A stretch of 36,086 bases of DNA from Caldifarciminota bacterium (GTDB taxonomy: Bacteria > Hydrothermota > Hydrothermia > LBFQ01), in the NCBI GenBank assembly GCA_015494805.1, contig WGAN01000119.1, positions 1 to 36,086 of the forward strand, in the 5' to 3' direction. Shown in pieces: positions 16,642 through 24,447 of this stretch (position 1 is the first letter of the stretch; the number at the start of each line of letters is the position of its first letter). A model generated the notes under the pieces. That model was not told the DNA's origin. It saw only the letters and a list, made by a program, of their open reading frames with translations, and did not search any database. Position numbers and translations under genes: made by a program.

Positions 16642-16808
16642 TATTTATCGCAAAAATTCTCCACCCCCTGTCATTTCTTTTGTTTAGCAATTTTCAAAAT
16701 CATAACTCACCCCGGCATAAAAGAACGTTAAAACACTTAGGTGATGTTTGCAATAAACGTTGAACTCCACCTTTGCGATAAATACCCACCCCCACCCGCT
16801 TCAGGCTA
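16642..16808 (-). ncRNA. Possible structured RNA in the murB-maeB spacer
   Basis: The 300-bp spacer is AT-rich and has no credible ORF. A minus-strand TATAATATC (-10 at 16815-16820) matches the tRNA promoters in this window. Downstream, 16772-16784 and 16642-16654 are perfect 13-bp inverted repeats that would close a stem over about 120 nt; inside it AACGTT occurs twice. This would fit a small stable RNA with a terminal stem, and 6S-like size is conceivable. No family signature was recognised, so function is open. Chance pairing cannot be excluded. Confidence 0.25.
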
Positions 16809-16814
16809 TCAGAT

Positions 16815-16820
16815 ATTATA
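16815..16820 (-). promoter_or_regulatory. Possible -10 element with no gene behind it
   Basis: TATAATATC on the minus strand, the same nine bases as upstream of tRNA-Val and tRNA-Asp. No ORF follows; it could serve the structured RNA candidate. Confidence 0.35.
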
Positions 16821-16846
16821 CGGTTGCAGAGGGGTGGATGCAACCG
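16821..16846. repeat. Perfect 8-bp hairpin upstream of maeB
   Basis: CGGTTGCA (16821-16828) and TGCAACCG (16839-16846) form a perfect inverted repeat around a 10-base loop. It lies 15 bp upstream of the maeB -10 at 16862. It could be an operator for a dimeric regulator of maeB; this is inference. Confidence 0.4.
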
Positions 16847-16861
16847 GAAAAGCGGCCCCCG

Positions 16862-16867
16862 TAGAAT
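16862..16867 (+). promoter_or_regulatory. -10 element of maeB
   Basis: TAGAAT ending 9 nt before the ATG. Confidence 0.6.
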
Positions 16868-16876
16868 CGCAGTACC

Positions 16877-19135
16877 ATGAAGATCTCCAAAGAGGAGGTA
16901 TTTAGGTACCACGAAGAGGGAAAACCCGGTAAGCTCTCCATCGTACCCTCCAAGCCCGCCGAGACCCAGAGGGACCTCTCCATAGCATACACCCCCGGTG
17001 TGGCCGAGGTCTCAAAGGCCATACACTCCAACCCGGAGGACGTCTATCGCTTCACCCTCAAGGCCAACCTTGTGGCCGTCATATCCGACGGTTCCGCCGT
17101 CCTCGGCCTCGGAAACATAGGTCCCCTCGCCGCCAAACCCGTAATGGAGGGGAAGTCCCTCCTCTTCAAGCGACTCGCCGACGTGGACTCCATAGACATA
17201 GAGGTCAGCTCCGAGGACCCCGACCACTTCATAGAGGTGGTCAAGGCCATCTCCCCCACCTTCGGTGGGATAAACCTTGAGGACATAAGGGCGCCCAAGT
17301 GCTTTTACATAGAGGAGAAGCTCATAGAGGCCTTAGACATACCGGTCTTCCACGACGACCAGCACGGTACGGCCATAATCGTCCTGGCCGGCCTCATAAA
17401 CGCCCTTGAACTCCAAGGGAAGCGGATAGAGGACGTCAAGATAGTGATACTCGGAGCCGGGGCGGCCGGCATAGCCATAGCCCGTATGTTGGTGCATTAC
17501 GGGGCGAAAAGGGAGAACCTGCGGCTGATAGACTCAAGGGGCGTGATATACAGGGGCCGGAAGGAGGGGATGAACCCCTACAAGGAGGCCTTCGCCGTGG
17601 AGACGGAGGAGAGGACGGTGAGGGATGCCCTCAAGGGTGCGGACGTATTCATCGGTGTCTCCGGCCCCAACCTCGTAAGTGCGGAGGACATCAAGGGGAT
17701 GGCGGAGAGGCCCATAATCTTCGCCCTCGCAAACCCCGTCCCGGAGATACCCTACGAGGTCGCCGTCCAGGCTCGTCCGGACGCCATAGTTGCCACGGGG
17801 AGGTCCGACTACCCCAACCAGTTAAACAACGTCCTCGGCTTCCCCTACATCTTCAGGGGGGCGTTGGACGTCAGGGCCAGAAGGATAACGGACAACATGA
17901 AGGTGGCGGCGGCGGAGGCCCTGGCCAAACTTGCAAGAGAGGACGTGCCGGAGAGTGTCCTGAAGGCCTACAACCTCACCACCCTTAGTTTCGGCAAGGA
18001 CTACATCCTGCCCAAGCCCCTTGACCCCCGGCTCATATACTGGGTGGCCCCGGCCGTTGCCAAGGCGGCTATGGAGGACGGAGTGGCCCGGCTAACGTTG
18101 GACATAGAGGAGTACAGGGAGAGGCTCCGGGGCGTGACGGAGAAGGCCGTTAGCTTCACCCGCTCCCTCATCCACGTAAAGCCGAAGGAGGCCCCGCGCA
18201 TAGTCTTCCCGGAGGGGGACAACGAGACCATCCTCCGCGTGGCCAACACCCTAAGTCGGGAGGGTATGGCCTTCCCCGTCCTCATCGGTGATAGGGACGT
18301 GATAGAGAGGCGGATAAACGCCCTCCAGCTCAAGTTCCGGTACGAGATAGTGGACCTCTGGAAGTTTGACGTGAAGCCCTACGCCGAGAAGCTCTGGCAG
18401 ATGAGGTGGAGGAAGGGGCTGGCCAAGGCAGACGCCTGTGTCAAACTCCGGAGCAGGGGCTACCTCGGTACGATGCTCCTCCACGAGGGCTACGTGGACG
18501 GTATGCTCTACGGCGTCGTGCATAACTACAACGAGTCCCTAAGGCCCGTCCTTGAGATAATAAAGCCGAGGGAGGGCGTGAAGAAGGTGGCCGGCCTGTA
18601 CGTCGCCCTAAGCAAGCACCTTGGCCCCCTCTTCTTCGCGGACACCACCGTCAACCCCGACCCCACGGCCGAGGATCTGGCCCACATAGCCGTGATGGCC
18701 TCGGAGGTGGCGAGGAAGTTCGGACAGGAGCCGCGGGTGGCCTTCGTGTCCTTCTCTAACTTCGGCACCTCGGACCACCCCTCCGTTGGGAAGATGAGGG
18801 AGGCCCTGAAGATACTGCGTCGGACGGCCCCGGACATACTCGCCGAGGGTGAGGGCCACGCGGACGTCCTCCTCAACGCAAAGGTCCTGAAGGAGCTTTA
18901 CCCCTTCTCCGTCTTCGCCCAGCACAACACGAGGGCCAACATCCTGATCTTCCCCGACCTCAACTCCGCCAACATCTCCTACAAGGTCCTAAGCGCCTCC
19001 TGCCGTATAAAGATGGTCGGCCCCATCCTGATGGGCTTGAGCAAACCCGCCCACGTCATACAGAAGGGGGACGACGAGGAGTCCATCTTGAGCCTAGCGT
19101 ACTACCTCATCTCGGAGATATTGGAGGGGAGGTAG
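16877..19135 (+). CDS. maeB: Malic enzyme with C-terminal phosphotransacetylase-like domain
   Basis: Oxidative decarboxylation of malate to pyruvate, producing NAD(P)H (cytoplasm). It has 752 residues, the length of E. coli MaeB-type fusions. The malic domain (1-160) has AYTPGVAEVS at 37-46, the Lys98 region LFKRLADVD, and metal ligands near Glu135-Asp136 and Asp160-Asp161 (FHDDQHGT). The NAD(P)-binding domain follows, with GAGAAG at 193-198. From about 430 to the end is a phosphotransacetylase-like domain (PRIVFPEGDNETILRVA), which is regulatory rather than catalytic in known members. NAD versus NADP preference cannot be read here. Promoter is leaderless. ubiA follows from its own promoter. 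Confidence 0.95.
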   Translation: MKISKEEVFRYHEEGKPGKLSIVPSKPAETQRDLSIAYTPGVAEVSKAIHSNPEDVYRFTLKANLVAVISDGSAVLGLGNIGPLAAKPVMEGKSLLFKRLADVDSIDIEVSSEDPDHFIEVVKAISPTFGGINLEDIRAPKCFYIEEKLIEALDIPVFHDDQHGTAIIVLAGLINALELQGKRIEDVKIVILGAGAAGIAIARMLVHYGAKRENLRLIDSRGVIYRGRKEGMNPYKEAFAVETEERTVRDALKGADVFIGVSGPNLVSAEDIKGMAERPIIFALANPVPEIPYEVAVQARPDAIVATGRSDYPNQLNNVLGFPYIFRGALDVRARRITDNMKVAAAEALAKLAREDVPESVLKAYNLTTLSFGKDYILPKPLDPRLIYWVAPAVAKAAMEDGVARLTLDIEEYRERLRGVTEKAVSFTRSLIHVKPKEAPRIVFPEGDNETILRVANTLSREGMAFPVLIGDRDVIERRINALQLKFRYEIVDLWKFDVKPYAEKLWQMRWRKGLAKADACVKLRSRGYLGTMLLHEGYVDGMLYGVVHNYNESLRPVLEIIKPREGVKKVAGLYVALSKHLGPLFFADTTVNPDPTAEDLAHIAVMASEVARKFGQEPRVAFVSFSNFGTSDHPSVGKMREALKILRRTAPDILAEGEGHADVLLNAKVLKELYPFSVFAQHNTRANILIFPDLNSANISYKVLSASCRIKMVGPILMGLSKPAHVIQKGDDEESILSLAYYLISEILEGR

Positions 19136-19144
19136 AGTCCGCCT

Positions 19145-19150
19145 TAGAAT
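19145..19150 (+). promoter_or_regulatory. -10 element of the ubiA operon
   Basis: TAGAAT. It ends 9 nt before GTG 19160, and only 3 nt before the alternative GTG 19154. Confidence 0.55.
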
Positions 19151-19159
19151 CGGGTGTCC

Positions 19160-20101
19160 GTGCTACGGAAGGCCATAGACTTCGTCTTCCTGACGAGGCC
19201 CACCCTCATTCTGCCCGGCTGGGGGTTCTTCGTCCTCGGATACCTCCACGCCCGCGGCTACATGGGGGACCTCCGTCCCGTCCTTGAGGTACCGCCCTGG
19301 CCCACCTTCTGGTACGGCTTCCTGGCCACCACCTTCATAAGCGCGTACATCTACGTCCTCAACCAGATATACGACAGGGAGAGCGACAGGCTCAACCGCA
19401 AGCTCTTCCTGATAGCCGACGGCCACATATCCGTCGGCGAGGCCTACACCTTCTCTCTCCTCCTCCTCCTCCTCTCCTTCCTCTTCGGCGCCCTCGTCGG
19501 AAGGGACTTCCTCCTCCTCCTCGTCTTAGGGACGGTGGTCGGTACCCTCTACTCCCTCCCCCCCTTCCGGTTCAAGGGGAGGCCCTTCCTTGACATGCTC
19601 TCCAACGCCGTCGGCTACGCCGTCCTCAACGTTGCCGCTGGCTACGTCTCCGGGGGCGGGGGGATCTACGAAGGCATAAGGGCCACCCTCCCCTACTTCT
19701 TCGCCGTCTCCGCCCTCTACCTCAACACCACCGTACCGGATATCCCCGGAGACCGGAGGGCCGGCCTGATAACCACCGGTGTCCTCCTCGGAGAGCGTCC
19801 GACGGCTGTCCTCGGCGCCCTCTTCGTCCTCCTGACCGTCCTCTTCTCCCTCTGGCCCCGGTACAACCCCTTCATGCTGGTCGTGGGAGCGATCTCCCTA
19901 CCCTTCTACTCCTACGGGGCCGTAAGGGGGGACGAGTTCAGCATAAAGCTGGCCTACAGGGTTTCGGGGGTCGCCTTCGTCCTCGCCCTGATAGTGAAGT
20001 ACCCGCCCTTCCTCATCCCCGCCGTTATCGTCTTAATCGCCCTCAAGGTGTATTACCGCCTCCGCTTCAACCTGGACTACCCCTCCCTTACCGGAAGGTG
20101 A
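19160..20101 (+). CDS. UbiA-family prenyltransferase
   Basis: Integral membrane enzyme that transfers a prenyl chain to an aromatic or glycerol-phosphate acceptor. About 313 residues and about nine hydrophobic segments. The first Asp-rich motif is NQIYDRESDRLNRK and the second is DIPGDRRAG, the Mg2+-diphosphate binding pair of the family. The acceptor (quinone ring, chlorophyll-type or lipid) cannot be decided from sequence; no menaquinone genes are in the window. I choose GTG 19160 (MLRKAIDF) because the -10 spacing of 9 nt fits the rest of the window; GTG 19154 would add two residues. Its TGA overlaps an in-frame GTG of the next gene. Confidence 0.88.
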   Translation: MLRKAIDFVFLTRPTLILPGWGFFVLGYLHARGYMGDLRPVLEVPPWPTFWYGFLATTFISAYIYVLNQIYDRESDRLNRKLFLIADGHISVGEAYTFSLLLLLLSFLFGALVGRDFLLLLVLGTVVGTLYSLPPFRFKGRPFLDMLSNAVGYAVLNVAAGYVSGGGGIYEGIRATLPYFFAVSALYLNTTVPDIPGDRRAGLITTGVLLGERPTAVLGALFVLLTVLFSLWPRYNPFMLVVGAISLPFYSYGAVRGDEFSIKLAYRVSGVAFVLALIVKYPPFLIPAVIVLIALKVYYRLRFNLDYPSLTGR

Positions 20102-20103
20102 GC

Positions 20104-21039
20104 ATGTTCCTGGTGGCCTACGTCCTGACGGGAGCCGAGGTTAAGGCGATAGACTCCCTCTCCCATCTCCTATACACGGAGAGGTTCGCCGATTTTGAGA
20201 GGTCCCTGAAGGCGTTAAAGGGAAAGATGGACCCCTTCCTGTGGTCCGTCCTGAAACTGGCCTACCTCCAGCTCTACATGGCCGACAACGACACCGACTA
20301 CCGCTACGGGGAGTTCGTCTCCCTGATGGACTCCCTCATATCGGCCTACGGGAGGAAACCCCGCAAGAGTACCCGCGAGAAGATGCTCCTGGCCACGACC
20401 ATGGCTATGGGGGCCGTCTTCTACGGCCGGAGGAGGGACATCCCGAAGGCTCTCGCCCTCGGAAACAAGGCCTTCAACCTCTACAGGGAGGCCTACCGTG
20501 AGGACACCACCGTCTACGACGCCCTTCTCCCTATAGGCCTTTACGACTACGCCATCGGGTACCTGACCCGCTCCTCCTCCCGTAAGCGTAAGGGGATAGG
20601 GAAGATAAAGGTCGTCCTGAAGCGGGGGGTGCTGGCCAGACCCCTCGCCTACGCCGGCCTCGTCTACGTGTATATCTTTGACAACAAGCCGGGTAAGGCC
20701 ATAAAGTACGGCCTTAAGGCCCTCTCCATGTACCCGCAGAGCCGCACCTTTCGGTGGATCCTCGCCGAGGCCTACCTCAAGGCCGGTATGTATAACGAGG
20801 CCTACAGGACCTACGACGAGATAAGGCGGGACATAAAGCGGAGGAACCCCGGCTGTAAGGTGTGCGTTGCCGAAACCCTGTACTACATGGGGGAGAGCCT
20901 GTATGGAGCCGGAAAGGAGAAGGAGGCCCGCCGTACGTGGTATAAGGCCCTCTGGTACCTAAACGCCGAGAAGGACCGGTACAGGCAGAGGGAGGTAAAG
21001 GAGCTGAGGGGGAAACTGAAGAAGCGTGGGATAAGGTGA
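20104..21039 (+). CDS. Exported TPR-repeat protein
   Basis: About 311 residues, mostly helical. A short hydrophobic N-terminus (MFLVAYVLTGAEVKA) looks like an export signal without a basic n-region. Helix pairs of TPR type are clear in the second half: AIKYGLKALSMYPQS, ILAEAYLKAGMYNEAYRTY and YYMGESLYGAGKEKEARRTW. The C-terminus is strongly basic. No enzymatic motif, so a protein-binding role in the periplasm is inferred. ATG 20104 is preferred because GGAAGG lies 5 nt upstream; GTG 20098 overlaps the ubiA stop (GTGA) and would add two residues. Co-transcribed with ubiA. Its stop lies one base from that of the convergent HAD gene. Confidence 0.75.
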   Translation: MFLVAYVLTGAEVKAIDSLSHLLYTERFADFERSLKALKGKMDPFLWSVLKLAYLQLYMADNDTDYRYGEFVSLMDSLISAYGRKPRKSTREKMLLATTMAMGAVFYGRRRDIPKALALGNKAFNLYREAYREDTTVYDALLPIGLYDYAIGYLTRSSSRKRKGIGKIKVVLKRGVLARPLAYAGLVYVYIFDNKPGKAIKYGLKALSMYPQSRTFRWILAEAYLKAGMYNEAYRTYDEIRRDIKRRNPGCKVCVAETLYYMGESLYGAGKEKEARRTWYKALWYLNAEKDRYRQREVKELRGKLKKRGIR

Positions 21040-21040
21040 G

Positions 21041-21823
21041 TCAGTTGAGTACGGAGGAGAGGGAGGGGGCGTAGTAGGTGGGGATTATGCCCAGACGCTC
21101 TACGTCCTCTAAGCCGTGGACCCCGGTGAGGACGAGGAGGGTATCCAAGCCGGCCCGGTTCCCGCCGAGTATGTCCGTGTTCAACCTGTCCCCTACGAAG
21201 AGAACCCTCTTTTCCTTTAGGTCCCTCGTAGCCATACGGAATATGGTCGGGTTGGGCTTTCCAACGATGACGTCGGGATTCCTGCCCGCCGCGGCCGATA
21301 TAGCCGCCACCATGGACCCGGCACCGGGGAGGACACCGTTCTCAACGGGGAGGGAGGTATCGGGGTTGGTGGCGACGAACCTCACACCGGAGTACACGAG
21401 GGATGCTGCCCGGCGAAGCTTTCGGTAGTTGAAACGCGGATCCATACCCACGACCACTACCTCCGCCCCCTTGGGGGAAAACCTCACACCGTACCGCCTC
21501 AAAACCTCCCTAAGGGCGGGGGAACCGACGACGTAGGCGCTGGAGATCCCCTCCTCCTTGAGGTACATACCCGTAGCCAGACCGCTCGTGATGACGTCCC
21601 CCTCCCCTACGGCAAAACCGAGGCTCCTCAACCTCTCTACGTAATGTTCCGGCGTGCGGGTGGAGTTGTTGGTTAGGAACCGGACTACCTTCCCCTCTCT
21701 CTGGAGCCGGAGGAGGACTGAGACGTTCCCCTCTATCACCCGCCTACCCCTGTATATGACACCGTCCAGATCGCACACGATGGCATCGTAGGACTTCAAA
21801 TCCTCGGCCGTCAGCCTCTTCAA
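21041..21823 (-). CDS. HAD-superfamily IIA phosphatase, NagD-like
   Basis: Cytoplasmic phosphatase of about 260 residues. Nucleophile motif I is DLDGVIYRG with Asp18 and acid-base Asp20. Motif II is TNNSTRTP. A class IIA cap domain lies between about 80 and 180. Motif III Lys is in VGKPNPTIF and motif IV is FVGDRLNTDILGGNRAG. The family includes NagD, p-nitrophenyl phosphatases and phosphoglycolate phosphatases; the natural substrate is not predictable. The start is TTG, 6 nt after a TAGAAT whose TAG is the stop codon of the upstream dnaA-like gene, so it has a separate leaderless promoter. Confidence 0.92.
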   Translation of the reverse strand: MKRLTAEDLKSYDAIVCDLDGVIYRGRRVIEGNVSVLLRLQREGKVVRFLTNNSTRTPEHYVERLRSLGFAVGEGDVITSGLATGMYLKEEGISSAYVVGSPALREVLRRYGVRFSPKGAEVVVVGMDPRFNYRKLRRAASLVYSGVRFVATNPDTSLPVENGVLPGAGSMVAAISAAAGRNPDVIVGKPNPTIFRMATRDLKEKRVLFVGDRLNTDILGGNRAGLDTLLVLTGVHGLEDVERLGIIPTYYAPSLSSVLN

Positions 21824-21829
21824 GTGGGC

Positions 21830-21835
21830 ATTCTA
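21830..21835 (-). promoter_or_regulatory. -10 element of the HAD gene, fused to the dnaA-like stop
   Basis: TAGAAT on the minus strand; the TAG (21835-21833) is the stop codon of the dnaA-like gene. It lies 6 nt before TTG 21823. Confidence 0.6.
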
Positions 21836-22993
21836 CAGGAGGTCCCTCCGAAGCACCTTCAGCTTACCGTTGAACTCCTCCGCCTTATCGGGGTCGTTCT
21901 TGAGGATCGCCTTCGCCCGCTTTATGTAGTTATACACGCTCGCCCTTGAGCATCCGACCCTCTCTGCTATCTCCGTCGCCTTGAAACCGAGGAGTCTCAT
22001 AGCATATACGGCGAGGTAGAAGTTGGCCCCCTTCCTCCGGGTATCCCTGACACCGAAGAGGGAAAAGACGTCCTCTCCATCGTCGTCGGTGAGGTCGGAT
22101 ATGAGGTTGCGGAAGGTGGTAAAGTCCGGAAGCGTCCCGTAAATATCGGTATGCGCCCTAACCCTGACGGCGACCCCTAGGAGGGCGCGGGGGTTATGGA
22201 CCCTCTCAAGGACGTAGCCCTCGTAATCCGGAGGTAGGGACACCCCGTGGAGAGACAACCGGGCGTGGAGGATCCTCCTCCGTACGGCAGCAGGGTACGG
22301 GTGGATCTTGAGGACGAGGTTGGACATAAGCCTGTTGCGGAAGGATTTGGGCTTGCGGAAGCCTTTCGGCCCGATCTCCGAGGCCATGACCACCGTCCTC
22401 CCCGTTGAGTTGGCCCTATCCATAAGGCGGGATAGGAACTCCAAGGCGAAGACCTTGCCCTTGAGGGTATGGACGTCGTCTATCAGGACGACCTCGGCAT
22501 CCTTGAGGTTGGAGAAGTCCGGCCTCCCACCGCTCCTGTAAGCCCCCACCAGTCGCTCCATGATCTTGCCGGCGGTGAGATATACGGCCTTCCTACCGGC
22601 GAACTGGGCGAGGTTAGCCGTAGCCTTGAGGAGGTGGGTCTTGCCCATGCCAGCCTCGGCGGTTAAGAAGACGGAGGAAGCCAAACCTCCGCCGAGGGCG
22701 ACGCTCCGCAGGGCCGCCACCGTGAACTCGTTTTCCTTACCGTAGAAGAAGTTGTCAAAGGTCTCCCGGAAGACCTTCTTCCCCCCCTGTGGGTAGGTTA
22801 GCACCACCTTTATACCGAGCCTCGCTTCTACGTCCCGTATATGGTTGGCAAACCTCTCCTGCAGGAGGCGGGCTAGGATCTCGTTCCTACACTTCAGGAC
22901 TATGCTGTTTCCCCTCTCCTCCACCCCGTCCACGAAAGCGAGGAGCGAACCCAACTTGTGCAGTTTCAGGAGGCCGACTAGGGTCCTATCCAA
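21833..22993 (-). CDS. dnaA: Divergent DnaA-like AAA+ protein
   Basis: About 386 residues. A domain I-like N-terminus (1-67) is followed by the AAA+ core. TFDNFFYGKENEF (78-90) is the classic entry motif. Walker A is around AGMGKT (114-119), Walker B VVLIDD (168-173), sensor I VVMASE, and sensor II Arg in NPRALLGV. Two things are odd. The box VII arginine finger, normally RLxSRF, reads RLMSNL (221-226). The domain IV signature RDHTTVLHA is replaced by SRASVYNYIKRA (349-360) in a generic helix-turn-helix. It may be the lineage's initiator or a DnaA paralogue such as an Hda-like regulator. TTG 22993 is chosen from the -10 and from domain I alignment; an ATG at 23164 would add 57 unconserved residues. 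Confidence 0.78.
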   Translation of the reverse strand: MDRTLVGLLKLHKLGSLLAFVDGVEERGNSIVLKCRNEILARLLQERFANHIRDVEARLGIKVVLTYPQGGKKVFRETFDNFFYGKENEFTVAALRSVALGGGLASSVFLTAEAGMGKTHLLKATANLAQFAGRKAVYLTAGKIMERLVGAYRSGGRPDFSNLKDAEVVLIDDVHTLKGKVFALEFLSRLMDRANSTGRTVVMASEIGPKGFRKPKSFRNRLMSNLVLKIHPYPAAVRRRILHARLSLHGVSLPPDYEGYVLERVHNPRALLGVAVRVRAHTDIYGTLPDFTTFRNLISDLTDDDGEDVFSLFGVRDTRRKGANFYLAVYAMRLLGFKATEIAERVGCSRASVYNYIKRAKAILKNDPDKAEEFNGKLKVLRRDLL

Positions 22994-23002
22994 GGGTTGG
23001 AT

Positions 23003-23008
23003 ATTATC
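23003..23008 (-). promoter_or_regulatory. -10 element of the dnaA-like gene
   Basis: GATAAT on the minus strand, 9 nt before TTG 22993 (or the overlapping TAATAT, 7 nt before). Confidence 0.45.
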
Positions 23009-23193
23009 CTGCGGATGGAACGCAGGGATGAGGGAGCGGAAACCTACGGAGGAGCCTAACTCCATACAGCTTATGCGAAAATTGAACCACTTGAGGGGTG
23101 AAACGGAGGCGTACGGAAGAGAGGGAAATTGACCACCGCCTACGGTCTCCGTGCTAAGGGCCAAACTTCCCTACGAGTACGGAAAGAATTCTT

Positions 23194-23245
23194 AAATTTT
23201 ATGACAAAATTTATGCAAATTTTCTTAAACTTTCTTATAAACTTC
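23194..23245. repeat. Phased A/T-tracts
   Basis: AAATTTT or close variants (AAAATTT, AAACTTT, AAACTT) begin at 23194, 23206, 23217, 23227 and 23239, that is every 10-12 bp, about one helical turn. This predicts bent, easily melted DNA. Confidence 0.6.
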
Positions 23246-23309
23246 CCATCACAGGACTACCCACCCTACGCCCAAACATTCGCAGTAAAATCTCACATAA
23301 TTTCGGCCT

Positions 23310-23315
23310 TACAAT
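23310..23315 (+). promoter_or_regulatory. -10 element of the RAMP-like gene
   Basis: TACAAT ending 6 nt before GTG 23322, the same layout as at 31284-31289. Confidence 0.55.
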
Positions 23316-23321
23316 ACGTTC

Positions 23322-24056
23322 GTGTTCCTGCTGACTTGGACGAGGATCCTATCAAAGGGGCGAGCGTTCCCACGGGACGAGGACGGTAGGCCCTACGTAC
23401 CCGGCGATTACCTGACGGAGGCTGTAAAGGACGCCGTCGTCTTCTACTTCGTTAAGAAGGACGGTAGCCTTGAGGCGGCGGTTAGAAGGTACCTGACCGG
23501 CGGGAAGTTGGAGATGGAAGCCCTCGCGGAACGGGTATACGGAATGGTGTTTGAGAGGTATCCGATACTGAAGGGCTTACGTGTCCCGGAGCGTATCCCC
23601 CTACCCGAAGAGGGGCTTTCCAAGGTGGTGGTGGAGGTCTTAGACCTGAAGAAAGGGTACGATGTTCGGGACTTCCGTACCGAGGCCTTCTACGGCACGT
23701 TGGAAGTACCAGTTGAGGTGGAAGCAGAGGCTTGGGAGAGGCTTAAGTATGCGGGTAGGTCCTTCACGGAGGCCCTGATAAGGATGGAGCAGGGTTTCCT
23801 TAGGGACAACCCCGTCCTCGGTGAGTTCTACGGGAACCTCCTAAACGAGGTGAAGGAATGGGAGGTACCCCTCCGGCTCGGCAGATGGACCACGGCCCCC
23901 CATGGCGGGAGGCTACTCTTCTTCTGGAGGATAAAGGAGGTAAGGGACAGGATACTGCGGGACTACGGGGTAGATATAAGGCCGACGAAGGTCCTGTACC
24001 TCCCACGGGATAGGGCTACGGCCGGATGGTCGGAGATGAGGAGGGACCTGGGATAG
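23322..24056 (+). CDS. Stand-alone RAMP-fold protein resembling Csm5
   Basis: 244 residues, not recognised with certainty. The N-terminus FLLTWTRILSKGRAFPRDED followed by GRPYVPGDYLTEAVKDA (22-38) matches the RAMP pattern in which a YxPGxxLkgA segment follows a ferredoxin-like first strand. The C-terminal part has LRLGRWT (184-190), PTKVLYLP (221-228) and AGWSEM (234-239). These parallel the Csm5 RLGxGTG, P-x-R and GW motifs in the same order. Csm5 is usually over 300 residues, so this is a short or divergent version. No other cas gene and no CRISPR array are in the window. It neighbours the dnaA-like gene and an empty 1-kb locus. Possible roles include RNA binding. GTG is chosen because of the TACAAT -10. 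Alternative: an unrelated hypothetical protein. Confidence 0.55.
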   Translation: MFLLTWTRILSKGRAFPRDEDGRPYVPGDYLTEAVKDAVVFYFVKKDGSLEAAVRRYLTGGKLEMEALAERVYGMVFERYPILKGLRVPERIPLPEEGLSKVVVEVLDLKKGYDVRDFRTEAFYGTLEVPVEVEAEAWERLKYAGRSFTEALIRMEQGFLRDNPVLGEFYGNLLNEVKEWEVPLRLGRWTTAPHGGRLLFFWRIKEVRDRILRDYGVDIRPTKVLYLPRDRATAGWSEMRRDLG

Positions 24057-24354
24057 GGTTCCATTGGCCTTGATGGGCGAGGGCGTCGGTAAGTCTCACC
24101 TCAAGTTCTCGGTCCGATACCTGACGTTGCACTACCCTTGAAGGGTTTGGGGTGGGAAGGATCCTTCCGCCTACTGGTTGCTCTGCAAAATCTCAATTTT
24201 GAACTCAATTTGGCATTGCACCGATAGGGTGATGCTCCGTCCGGTATTTCACTGATAACGTCCTTGTACTCCTTATGGCCAATTTTGAACGGACGGCCCA
24301 CCTTTGGACGGGAAGGTGAGGGATAGCCTACCTTCCACCCGACATCACCCCAAC

Positions 24355-24447
24355 CGCACCTTCAAAAACTGAAAGTCAGACTTTAGGAAACTTGATGATA
24401 GTCGGACCTCAAGATTCCTATACTCCCATTAACGGATTTTGAAAGGG
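24355..24447 (+). repeat. About 90-bp diverged repeat, copy A
   Basis: Begins CACCTTCAAAAACTGAAAG and ends CCCATTAACGGATTTTGAAA. It is related to the block at 25033-25125. Its second half is also found inverted at about 32921-32965. Confidence 0.5.

Larger units (their letters stand above)
22994..23309. other. Spacer between the dnaA-like and RAMP genes; candidate replication origin
   Basis: Non-coding spacer of over 300 bp between divergent genes. Bases 23184-23245 are strongly AT-rich with A/T-tracts repeated every 10-12 bp. TTATCC occurs near 23005, but no convincing TTATCCACA DnaA box was seen. Adjacency to a dnaA-like gene makes an origin possible; this is inference. Confidence 0.3.

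Noticed and set aside
22994-23164. N-terminal extension of the dnaA-like protein to an ATG at 23164
   Set aside because: The extra 57 residues have no domain I character, and the -10 at 23003-23008 lies downstream of that ATG; TTG 22993 fits the domain alignment.
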